From positions 1 through 47,170 of the forward strand of contig NZ_FRAI01000019.1 in assembly GCF_900142275.1 (NCBI RefSeq): a stretch of 47,170 nucleotides of DNA, in the 5' to 3' direction. This DNA is from Anaerobranca californiensis DSM 14826. Lineage in GTDB: Bacteria > Bacillota > Proteinivoracia > Proteinivoracales > Proteinivoracaceae. Under the pieces are notes generated by a model, which saw only the letters and a program-made list of their open reading frames with translations, was not told the DNA's origin and made no database searches. Both the position numbers and the translations under genes were made by a program. This document shows positions 33,797 through 41,952 of the stretch, piece by piece; position 1 is the stretch's first letter; the number at the start of each line of letters is the position of its first letter.

Positions 33797-33893
33797 GGGA
33801 ATGGATGAGTGCTGGTGTGCTCTCTGGACTTCAAATCCAGTAGTGGGTATGAACAATATCCATGATGGGTTCGATTCCCATGCATTCCCGCCA
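33797..33893 (+). tRNA. selC: tRNA-Sec (anticodon TCA)
   Basis: This 97-nt tRNA has the UGA-reading anticodon TCA at 33831-33833 in the loop CTTCAAA, closed by CTGGA/TCCAG. It has the hallmarks of bacterial tRNA-Sec: a long 6-bp D stem (GAGTGC/GTGCTC, loop TGGT), a long variable arm (TGGGTAT/ATATCCA), a 5-bp T stem ATGGG/CCCAT and an encoded CCA. The acceptor GGGAATG pairs with CATTCCC; the eighth pair usual in bacterial tRNA-Sec would here be G opposite G. A T6 run follows. Confidence 0.96.
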
Positions 33894-33971
33894 ATTTTTT
33901 AATAAGGTAGGTGAAAGATATCACATTCACCAATAATGGGAAAATTTGAAATTTTTGGAATGTGGTAAACT

Positions 33972-34748
33972 ATGTCTAAAAAAAATCTAATAATTACCAG
34001 GTTTGTCAACAATCTTTTAAGTGAAGTTGAAGATTACGTTATTGAGGAAATACCTTTAACGATATTTTTAAATGGAGAACAGTTTATAACTTTATTGTCA
34101 ACCCCCCATTATCAAGAAGAATTAACTGTAGGATTTCTTCTTTCAGAAGGGTTAATTAAGTCTAAAGAAGATATTGAAAAATTGGATTTAAATCTCCAAG
34201 AAAACTATGTGTATGTGGAGCTTAAAAACAAAAATCCTTTAGCCCAAAAACTCCATGGGAAAAGGACTATTACCACAGGCTGTGGTAAAGGAACAATTTT
34301 TTACGATGTTTTAGATTCTATGAAAATTCAAAAACTCTCTGAAGGAAAAAGCTATCAAATTAGTAAAATAACAGATTTAATGAATAAAGTTCAAGGAAAA
34401 TCAGAACTATACAAAGAAACTGGTGGAGTACATTTTGCTTGTTTAGCAGGGGAGGAGATACTGTACTTTAGAGAAGATATTGGAAGACACAACGCAGTAG
34501 ATAAAGTATTAGGTAGGGCTTTTTTAGATGGAATTGACATTAGTGACAAGATTTTGCTAACTAGTGGAAGGTTATCATCGGAAATAGTGCTGAAAGTTTT
34601 AAAGGCAGGAATTCCCATACTGGCATCTAGATCAGCACCAAGTTCTCTAGCAGTAGAAATTGCTAGAGAAAGGGGACTTACCCTTTGTGGTTTTGTTCGG
34701 GGAACTAAACTAAATTGTTATGCAAATCCATTTAGAATCCTAAGTTAG
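33972..34748 (+). CDS. fdhD: Formate dehydrogenase accessory sulfurtransferase
   Basis: FdhD (258 residues) moves sulfur from a cysteine desulfurase to the molybdenum or tungsten bis-MGD cofactor so that formate dehydrogenase becomes active. Family motifs are EEIPLTIFLNGE, HYQEELTVGFLLSEGLI, the sulfur-carrying loop TTGCGKG (C104), HFACLAGEEILYFREDIGRHNAVDKVLG and SRSAPSSLAVEIARERGLTLCGFVRG. E. coli FdhD has a CxxC loop; here only one Cys is present, as in many Firmicute forms. The ribosome binding site (GGAATGTGGT) is weak. No formate dehydrogenase gene is in the window. Confidence 0.93.
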   Translation: MSKKNLIITRFVNNLLSEVEDYVIEEIPLTIFLNGEQFITLLSTPHYQEELTVGFLLSEGLIKSKEDIEKLDLNLQENYVYVELKNKNPLAQKLHGKRTITTGCGKGTIFYDVLDSMKIQKLSEGKSYQISKITDLMNKVQGKSELYKETGGVHFACLAGEEILYFREDIGRHNAVDKVLGRAFLDGIDISDKILLTSGRLSSEIVLKVLKAGIPILASRSAPSSLAVEIARERGLTLCGFVRGTKLNCYANPFRILS

Positions 34749-34761
34749 GAGGCTGGTAAAA

Positions 34762-34929
34762 ATGATTAAAAATATTTTAGGTTTTATATTACTGTTTGGT
34801 ACAGGTATTATCTTTTTAGGGCAAACAATAGCTTCGTTAGATAATCAAATGTTATTACTTTTAACAGTTATCTCAACATTGCTTTTCCTTTCAGGCATTT
34901 ATTTCCACATTAAAGGTTTGCAAAATTAG
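34762..34929 (+). CDS. Small membrane protein, 55 residues, unknown
   Basis: An ATG 7 bases after TTAGGAGG opens a 55-codon gene, 13 bases after the fdhD stop. The product has two hydrophobic helices (about 5-23 and 31-48) joined by a short polar turn (TIASLDNQM), with a basic C-terminus (HIKGLQN). I do not recognise it. The good ribosome binding site and tight packing between fdhD and the next two membrane genes support its reality. Confidence 0.65.
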   Translation: MIKNILGFILLFGTGIIFLGQTIASLDNQMLLLLTVISTLLFLSGIYFHIKGLQN

Positions 34930-34947
34930 ATTTAGGGGTGATAAATT

Positions 34948-35295
34948 ATGAATAAGAACACACAAATAATATTAACTACCACAATAGCAACTATTGTAAC
35001 ATATTATTTAAGTATCAACCTTGGATTAGGTGCTGTGGTAGCTTCAGGGATAGTTGGTTTATCTGTGGCATTATTTTTACCTACGGACTTATCTATAGTT
35101 GCTTATACCGCTGCCTTTGCGGGAATGTCAAGTGCCCAAGTTTTAGCATCTTATCCTATGGTAGCGTTTGCGGGATTATTAGTAGGAATAATTTTTATCA
35201 TTACCCAACCTCTATATCAAGGTTTTGGTGGGAAATTAGGAACAATAGCAGCCTGTGCAGTATTTATCACAGCGAGATTATTCCGTTTATTTTAA
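34948..35295 (+). CDS. Membrane protein A of a tandem paralogous pair
   Basis: This 115-residue protein has about four hydrophobic segments and no recognised domain. It shares a clear pattern with the next gene product: a helix ending in AFAGMSSAQ (residues 53-61), a following helix (AGLLVGIIFIIT), a glycine-rich GGKLGTIAA and a final helix. The pair could form a heterodimer in the membrane. An AGGGGTGAT ribosome binding site precedes the ATG. It lies between fdhD and two moeA genes, so a link to molybdate or tungstate handling is possible but unproven. Confidence 0.7.
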   Translation: MNKNTQIILTTTIATIVTYYLSINLGLGAVVASGIVGLSVALFLPTDLSIVAYTAAFAGMSSAQVLASYPMVAFAGLLVGIIFIITQPLYQGFGGKLGTIAACAVFITARLFRLF

Positions 35296-35307
35296 AGGGG
35301 TGATAGT

Positions 35308-35724
35308 ATGTTAGAAATTTTAATTGTAAGTTTAGTGGCAGGAATTTTAACCTTTTATATAAATCACTATCTAAGTAAGGGGCCGGTATTTGCATCAGCT
35401 ACTGTAGCCTTAATTTCAGGTTTAATATTACCAAAGGTTTTTGATAATGGAACTATGTTAGCAGTTGTAGCTACCTGTGCTTCCTATGCTGGAATGTCTG
35501 CTAAAACAAGGATGACTAATTTTATTGAGATGGGTTTAGCTAGCCTTTTGAGTGGTTTTGTCTTTTATATCTCACAAAATGCTTTAGTCGGTCATGGCGG
35601 TAGATTAGGTACCATTGCAGCTATATCGGTAATAACCGTTTGGGGAGCAAAACAGCTTTTAGTTCTAGTCCAGGGTTATCTAAAAAAAAGTGAAACTTTA
35701 GAGTTAAACAAACAAGCAAATTAA
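35308..35724 (+). CDS. Membrane protein B of a tandem paralogous pair
   Basis: This 138-residue protein is homologous to the one encoded 12 bases upstream. SYAGMSAKT matches AFAGMSSAQ, and GHGGRLGTIAA matches GFGGKLGTIAA, at the same distance from each other. It has about four helices plus a polar tail (KKSETLELNKQAN) missing from its partner. AAAGGGGTGAT precedes the ATG. The function is unknown; duplication followed by specialisation as a two-subunit membrane complex is the simplest reading. Confidence 0.7.
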   Translation: MLEILIVSLVAGILTFYINHYLSKGPVFASATVALISGLILPKVFDNGTMLAVVATCASYAGMSAKTRMTNFIEMGLASLLSGFVFYISQNALVGHGGRLGTIAAISVITVWGAKQLLVLVQGYLKKSETLELNKQAN

Positions 35725-35753
35725 TTGTATTTTTTTCAAAAAAGTAGTATAAT
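35725..35753 (+). promoter_or_regulatory. Possible promoter of the moeA pair
   Basis: TTGTAT (35725-35730) and TATAAT (35748-35753) are 17 bases apart, directly after the membrane gene's stop and 72 bases before moeA. Confidence 0.5.
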
Positions 35754-35761
35754 TTTTTTAA

Positions 35762-35785
35762 AAGGACTAACGGTTGTTAGTCCTT
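35762..35785 (+). terminator. Perfect hairpin upstream of moeA
   Basis: AAGGACTAAC (35762-35771) pairs perfectly with GTTAGTCCTT (35776-35785) around GGTT. Only a broken T tract (aatttat) follows. It may terminate the membrane-gene transcript, or be a 5'-UTR stem if transcription begins at about 35760. Confidence 0.6.
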
Positions 35786-35824
35786 AATTTATAATAACAG
35801 TTTGATTGTAGGAGGGGATTTGTT

Positions 35825-37057
35825 TTGGGATATTTAACTGTAAAAACCGTTGAAGAAGTTAATGGTATTTTAGCTAACTTTAGAATTAAAAGGCAGGTTG
35901 AAAAGGTTAAAATTTTTGAAGGATTGAATAGGGAGTTGGCAGAAGATGTTTATGCACCTATTTCCCTTCCCCCTTTTAACCGTTCCGCTGTAGATGGTTA
36001 TTGTGTAAATTGGGAAGATGTGGCAGGAGCATCGGAATCCCTTCCTATTTTTTTAAAAGTAGTAGGCAATATAGAGATGGGCCAAAAGCCAAAAGGACAG
36101 CTGGAAAGGGAACAAGCAATGGTTGTAGCGACGGGAAGTATGCTGCCAGAGGGGGCTAATGCAGTTGTTATGGTAGAAGAAACTGAGAGGTTAGCAGAAG
36201 ATGAAGTAGCTATATATAGCAGTGTTGCCTGTTATGAAAATGTTCTAGTAGAAGGGGAAGATGTTAAAAAAGGGGAATTGGTTTTGGCTAAAGGGACAAA
36301 ATTAACCCCTGAAAATATAAGTTTATTAGCGGCTTTAGGAATAACTGAAGTGGAAGTTTTCCAAAAAATACAGGTAGGGATCCTTTCCACCGGCGATGAG
36401 TTGGTGGAAGTAGGGGAAGAAGCAAAGCTAGGCCAGATATATAACAGTAATGGTCCCGGCCTTATTGCTGCAGTATCTAGTTGTGGAGCTATCCCAAGGT
36501 ATTACGGAATAATTGAAGATGACTTCAATGTTTTAAAGGAAAGTTTAGAAAAGGCGGTAAAGGAATGTCAACTAGTTATTTTAACAGGGGGAACATCAAT
36601 AGGAACAAAGGATTATGTGGTAAAAGCCATTGATGGCATAGGGAAGCCAGGGGTATTAGTCCACGGTATTGCAATAAAGCCTGGGAAACCGACGATTATT
36701 GGGGCTATTGATTCTACCCCTATTTTTGGATTATCGGGGAATCCTTTCTCTGCCCTTTTAGGTTTTAGGTTATTTGTCCAAAAACTTTTAGCTCCATCTA
36801 AAGAAATCTTTGTGAAAGGGAAGGTGGCTAGAAACATTCCTTCTACTGGAGGAAGGCAAGATTATATTCCAGTTACTATAGTCAAGAAGGAAGATGGACT
36901 ATGGTTAAATCCCCTCTTTTCTAAATCTAATTCCATCGGAGTCCTTTCCAAAATGGATGGACTTTTGGTCATAGAAGCAGCCTCTGAGGGTTTGGAGGCA
37001 GGGCAGATAGGTAAAGTAATGTTAAAGGAAGGGATAAATGATGATTTATTTAAATAA
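35825..37057 (+). CDS. moeA: Molybdopterin molybdenumtransferase
   Basis: At 410 residues this is a normal MoeA. It inserts molybdate (or tungstate) into adenylylated molybdopterin. Signatures: PLPPFNRSAVDGYCV-like substrate loop (SLPPFNRSAVDGY, about 49-61), GNIEMGQKPKGQL, ATGSMLPEGANAVVMVE, the MoaB/MogA-like core with STGDELVEVGE, ILTGGTSIGTKDYV and GIAIKPGKPTIIG, and the C-terminal GLSGNPFSALLGF. The start is TTG at 35825, 6 bases after AGGAGGGGA. A second moeA overlaps its 3' end. Confidence 0.94.
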   Translation: MGYLTVKTVEEVNGILANFRIKRQVEKVKIFEGLNRELAEDVYAPISLPPFNRSAVDGYCVNWEDVAGASESLPIFLKVVGNIEMGQKPKGQLEREQAMVVATGSMLPEGANAVVMVEETERLAEDEVAIYSSVACYENVLVEGEDVKKGELVLAKGTKLTPENISLLAALGITEVEVFQKIQVGILSTGDELVEVGEEAKLGQIYNSNGPGLIAAVSSCGAIPRYYGIIEDDFNVLKESLEKAVKECQLVILTGGTSIGTKDYVVKAIDGIGKPGVLVHGIAIKPGKPTIIGAIDSTPIFGLSGNPFSALLGFRLFVQKLLAPSKEIFVKGKVARNIPSTGGRQDYIPVTIVKKEDGLWLNPLFSKSNSIGVLSKMDGLLVIEAASEGLEAGQIGKVMLKEGINDDLFK

Positions 37058-38933
37058 CACTCCTTTAGATGAAGTATTAGGAGGATTTTTAAAGGAATTA
37101 GGTGATTACAGATTTAATTCTATAGAAACTATTTCAGTTATTGATGGTTTAGATAGGGTATTGGCAGAAAATATTTTTGCTAAAAGGTCTGTTCCCCATT
37201 ACCACAGTTCTGCCATGGATGGTTATCAAGTGAGGGCTGAAGATACAAAAACGGCCAATATCGACAATCCAATTTTTTTGTCAATGGAAAAAATTAAATA
37301 TTGTGATACAGGAGAACCTATCGAACCACAATTTGATAGTGTAATTAAAATTGAAGATGTACATAAAAGGGATAATGGTATTGAAATAATCGGTGGAGCT
37401 ACTAAATGGCAGAATATAAGGCCTATTGGAGAAGATATAACTGCCCATGATCTCCTTTTTACAACAGGTAGGAAATTACAACCTATGGATATTGCTGCAC
37501 TAATTGCCAGTGGAATTTATCAAATTAAAGTTTTTAAAAAACCTAAAGTCGCCATCATTCCTACCGGTGATGAAATAATCCCTTGGAACAAAGAGCCAAT
37601 GATAGGGGAAATACCCGATAGTAATTCCCAACTATTTGCCAATATGGTCAAAAAGTGGGGTGGCGAACCTACTGTATATCCCATCACTCCCGATAATTTT
37701 GACCTGTTAGAAAAGGTAGTGAAGAACGCTTGGGAAGAAAATGATTTAATTTTAGTCAATGCCGGTTCATCGGCGGGTAGTGAAGATTACACATCTAAAG
37801 TGATTAACCATTTAGGAAAGGTTTATTATCACGGTGTCGCAATAAAACCTGGGAAGCCGGCAATCTTTGGGAAAATTGGGAAAAAACCAGTTATCGGTGT
37901 CCCCGGCTATCCTGTATCTGCCTTTGTCGTTATGGAGGAATTAGTAAAAAAAGTCTTCCTCTATTTAAAGGGAGAAAAAGTTCCTGAAAGGAAAAAGGTA
38001 GAAGGTAAACTGACAAAGCCAGTTAACTCTGACCTCAAATTTCAAGAATATGTTAGGGTCAAAGTAGGGAAAATTGGCAAAGAGTATGTGATAACACCTT
38101 TAGCTAGGGGAGCAGCACTAATGTCTACTGTAACTCAAGGGGATGGTTTTTTAATTATCCCTCAAAATTCTGAAGGTTATCGGGCCGGGGAAATGGTACA
38201 GGTTGAGTTATTTACAGAAAAGGATTTTGATAATACCTTTGTATCCATAGGAAGCCATGATTTAGCCTTAGATATTTTAGCGACCCATTTAGCACCGAAA
38301 TTTAATTTAAGTTCTGCCCACGTTGGTAGTTTAGGGGGGATTATGGCCGTTAAAAAAGGTGAAACCCATTTTGCAGGAATTCATCTATTAGATCCCCAAA
38401 CTGGTCAATACAACATTTCTTATGTGAAAAAATATTTAAAGGGTACCGGTGCTGTACTAATCCATTTGGCGAAAAGGACCCAAGGTTTAATGGTAGCAAA
38501 AGGGAATCCTTTAAATATTAAATCTATAAAGGATTTAAAGGGGAGAACAATAGCAAACCGGCAAAAGGGTGCTGGAACGAGGGTGTTATTAGATTATCTC
38601 ATGGAAAAAGAAAATATCAAACCTGAAGAAGTTGAAGGATATACCAGGGAGTTCTTTACCCATTTAGCAGTAGCCCAAGAAGTGAAAAGTGGCAGGGCTG
38701 ATGCAGCTATGGGGATATATGCCGCGACAAAGGGGATGGACCTCCATTTTGTACCCCTTTATCAAGAAAGTTATGATTTGATAGTGAGCCCAGAGTTTTA
38801 TTATTCCCCTAATTTTAAATCTATTTTAGAAGTTTTAAGTTCTGAAAAGTTTAGAAGGGAAGTTGAAGAATTAGGTGGGTATAATTTGGATAAAAGTGGA
38901 GAAATTATCTTTGTGGAAGGAGAAAAAAATTAA
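37041..38933 (+). CDS. MoeA fused to a periplasmic-binding-protein-like domain
   Basis: This 630-residue protein (from ATG 37041; ATG 37038 is one codon earlier) has a complete MoeA-like N-terminal part (about 1-400: VPHYHSSAMDGY, IPTGDEII, NAGSSAGSEDY, GVAIKPGKPAIFG, GVPGYPVSAFV). A type II binding-protein domain follows (about 405-625: IGSHDLALDILATHL, SLGGIMAVKKGETHFAGIHLL, KGAGTRVLLDYLM, GRADAAMGIYAA). The fused domain lacks a signal peptide, so it binds its ligand, probably molybdate or tungstate or the cofactor, in the cytoplasm. The gene starts 17-20 bases inside the end of moeA. Having two paralogues may separate molybdenum from tungsten insertion. Confidence 0.9.
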   Translation: MIYLNNTPLDEVLGGFLKELGDYRFNSIETISVIDGLDRVLAENIFAKRSVPHYHSSAMDGYQVRAEDTKTANIDNPIFLSMEKIKYCDTGEPIEPQFDSVIKIEDVHKRDNGIEIIGGATKWQNIRPIGEDITAHDLLFTTGRKLQPMDIAALIASGIYQIKVFKKPKVAIIPTGDEIIPWNKEPMIGEIPDSNSQLFANMVKKWGGEPTVYPITPDNFDLLEKVVKNAWEENDLILVNAGSSAGSEDYTSKVINHLGKVYYHGVAIKPGKPAIFGKIGKKPVIGVPGYPVSAFVVMEELVKKVFLYLKGEKVPERKKVEGKLTKPVNSDLKFQEYVRVKVGKIGKEYVITPLARGAALMSTVTQGDGFLIIPQNSEGYRAGEMVQVELFTEKDFDNTFVSIGSHDLALDILATHLAPKFNLSSAHVGSLGGIMAVKKGETHFAGIHLLDPQTGQYNISYVKKYLKGTGAVLIHLAKRTQGLMVAKGNPLNIKSIKDLKGRTIANRQKGAGTRVLLDYLMEKENIKPEEVEGYTREFFTHLAVAQEVKSGRADAAMGIYAATKGMDLHFVPLYQESYDLIVSPEFYYSPNFKSILEVLSSEKFRREVEELGGYNLDKSGEIIFVEGEKN

Positions 38934-38953
38934 AAAATTTTTTTAGTTACCCC

Positions 38954-38982
38954 TTGATTTTTTTAAAAGTATTAGTTAAAAT
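38954..38982 (+). promoter_or_regulatory. Promoter of groESL
   Basis: TTGATT (38954-38959) and TAAAAT (38977-38982) are 17 bases apart, just before the CIRCE element. Confidence 0.7.
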
Positions 38983-38993
38983 ATGGATAGAAA

Positions 38994-39020
38994 TTAGCAC
39001 TCATCTAAATAGAGTGCTAA
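38994..39020 (+). promoter_or_regulatory. CIRCE element (HrcA operator)
   Basis: A perfect TTAGCACTC-N9-GAGTGCTAA inverted repeat, the canonical HrcA binding site, located near the transcription start of groES. groESL should therefore be repressed by HrcA in the absence of heat stress. Confidence 0.97.
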
Positions 39021-39054
39021 CAAAAAAATAAAGGTAATAAGGAGGGTATTTCAA

Positions 39055-40979
<1,925 letters not shown>

Positions 40980-40987
40980 AATAGTTC

Positions 40988-41027
40988 AAATAAACTACCC
41001 TTAAATCGGGTAGTTTATTTTTTTTTT
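40988..41027 (+). terminator. Terminator of groESL
   Basis: AAATAAACTACCC (40988-41000) pairs with GGGTAGTTTATTT (41008-41020), followed by a run of T. Confidence 0.93.
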
Positions 41028-41113
41028 AAAAAAAGCAGGAATTTTATTATATTTATCGAATATTATATTTAACAATAATTTAAGGTTGTTTTTGGAGTCT
41101 GGAGGGGACTAAT

Positions 41114-41734
41114 ATGGATTTTGCTGCAATACAAGAATCTATTAATAAAATAGAAGGTGTAATTCTTTCTAAAGTAGTAGAGGAAAAGGGAGAGATTACA
41201 GAAATTCACGTTTTAGCAAATAACAATAAATCAGCTAAACAAATTGTAAGGGACATCGAATCAGCTTTATATGTGATACATAATTATAAAATAGATAGAA
41301 ATAAAATAAGTGTCGCTTCTGTACAAGGTGAAGAGCTTTTAAATAAAGAAAAAAGGGTTAAATTTAGTTCTGTAGAATTAAAAAATAAGTTAAATAAAGT
41401 TGAATGTATAGTAACCCTCTTTTATGATGATAAAGAATATACAGTAGAAGAAGTTGCCATTAACACTACATTAAACAGAAAGAAAATTGTTTTAAAAGCT
41501 ACCCTAAAAGCCGTTGAAGAAATCCTCTGTTTAGACAATATTTTTGATGGACAAGAAGTTATTATCAATAACAATGGGGGAATCTCAGTTGTTACCGTAA
41601 TAGTTATAACACTATTATCAGGAAAAGAAGAAGCCCTTGTAGGTTCAGCCCTAGTTAAAAATGATGTTTATGAAGCCATCGCCAGGGCAGCTTTAGATGC
41701 AGTAAATAGAGTAATTTTAATGACAACTAAATAG
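41114..41734 (+). CDS. Conserved protein of unknown function in the HD-GYP locus
   Basis: This 206-residue protein has two parts. The N-terminal half (about 1-70) reads like a module I have seen in other Clostridia without an assigned role: IEGVILSKVVEEKGEITEIHVLANNNKSAKQIVRDIESAL, then HNYKIDRNKISVASVQ. The C-terminal half (about 88-205) has KVECIVTLFYDDKEYTVEE, LKATLKAVEEILC, a strand-rich ISVVTVIVITLLSGKEEALVGSALV and a helix YEAIARAALDAVNRVI. No membrane span, signal or catalytic triad is visible. It has a GGAGGGG ribosome binding site and is followed only 4 bases later by the structured RNA at 41739-41933. Confidence 0.7.
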   Translation: MDFAAIQESINKIEGVILSKVVEEKGEITEIHVLANNNKSAKQIVRDIESALYVIHNYKIDRNKISVASVQGEELLNKEKRVKFSSVELKNKLNKVECIVTLFYDDKEYTVEEVAINTTLNRKKIVLKATLKAVEEILCLDNIFDGQEVIINNNGGISVVTVIVITLLSGKEEALVGSALVKNDVYEAIARAALDAVNRVILMTTK

Positions 41735-41738
41735 CTTT

Positions 41739-41933
41739 AAAAAAGGCCGATTTTAAACTTTTCACTTAGCGGAGCTTTGCGACAGATGTATAGCGTAGGT
41801 CTGTTAGCCTAAAGCTAAAGGAGTGACTTTAATGAAAAGATTTCTTCCAGCTATCATCACTTTATTAACATTAGTTCTTGCTGCTGGTTCTCATGCTTCT
41901 TGGGTTTAAGCAATAAACAAATCGGCCTTTTTT
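41739..41933 (+). ncRNA. Structured RNA/leader enclosed by a 15-bp inverted repeat
   Basis: AAAAAAGGCCGATTT (41739-41753) and AAATCGGCCTTTTTT (41919-41933) are perfectly complementary over 15 bp and 165 bases apart. The right arm ends in a T6 run, as in a terminator. Inside, AGCTTT (41773-41778)/AAAGCT (41811-41816) and GACAGA (41781-41786)/TCTGTT (41800-41805) form nested stems. TTAGC (41766-41770) can alternatively pair with GCTAA (41814-41818), next to the ribosome binding site AAAGGAG. A 25-codon ORF (41832-41909) ends 9 bases before the right arm, so translating ribosomes could block it. I match this to no known riboswitch; a c-di-GMP-I riboswitch was considered and rejected. Confidence 0.6.
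41832..41909 (+). CDS. Short exported or leader peptide, 25 residues
   Basis: ATG lies 8 bases after AAAGGAG. The peptide begins MKRFLPAIITLLTLVLAAGS and ends HASWV: two basic residues, a hydrophobic core and a small-residue end, like a signal peptide without a mature protein. It lacks the Cys of AgrD-type autoinducers. It is placed between the unknown protein and the HD-GYP gene, inside the inverted repeat at 41739-41933. It may be a signalling peptide, a leader peptide for attenuation, or a small membrane peptide. The strong ribosome binding site argues against chance; length alone does not exclude it. Confidence 0.55.
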   Translation: MKRFLPAIITLLTLVLAAGSHASWV

Positions 41934-41952
41934 ATTCTAGGGGAGGAAAAAC

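Noticed and set aside
36613-36837. Antisense open frame inside moeA
   Set aside because: It is fully contained in moeA with no ribosome binding site, homology or promoter.
41760-41830. c-di-GMP-I (GEMM) riboswitch
   Set aside because: The neighbouring HD-GYP gene makes this attractive and a few short strings look similar, but the conserved GNAA loop, receptor and GACGCAAAGC core are not present in the right order.
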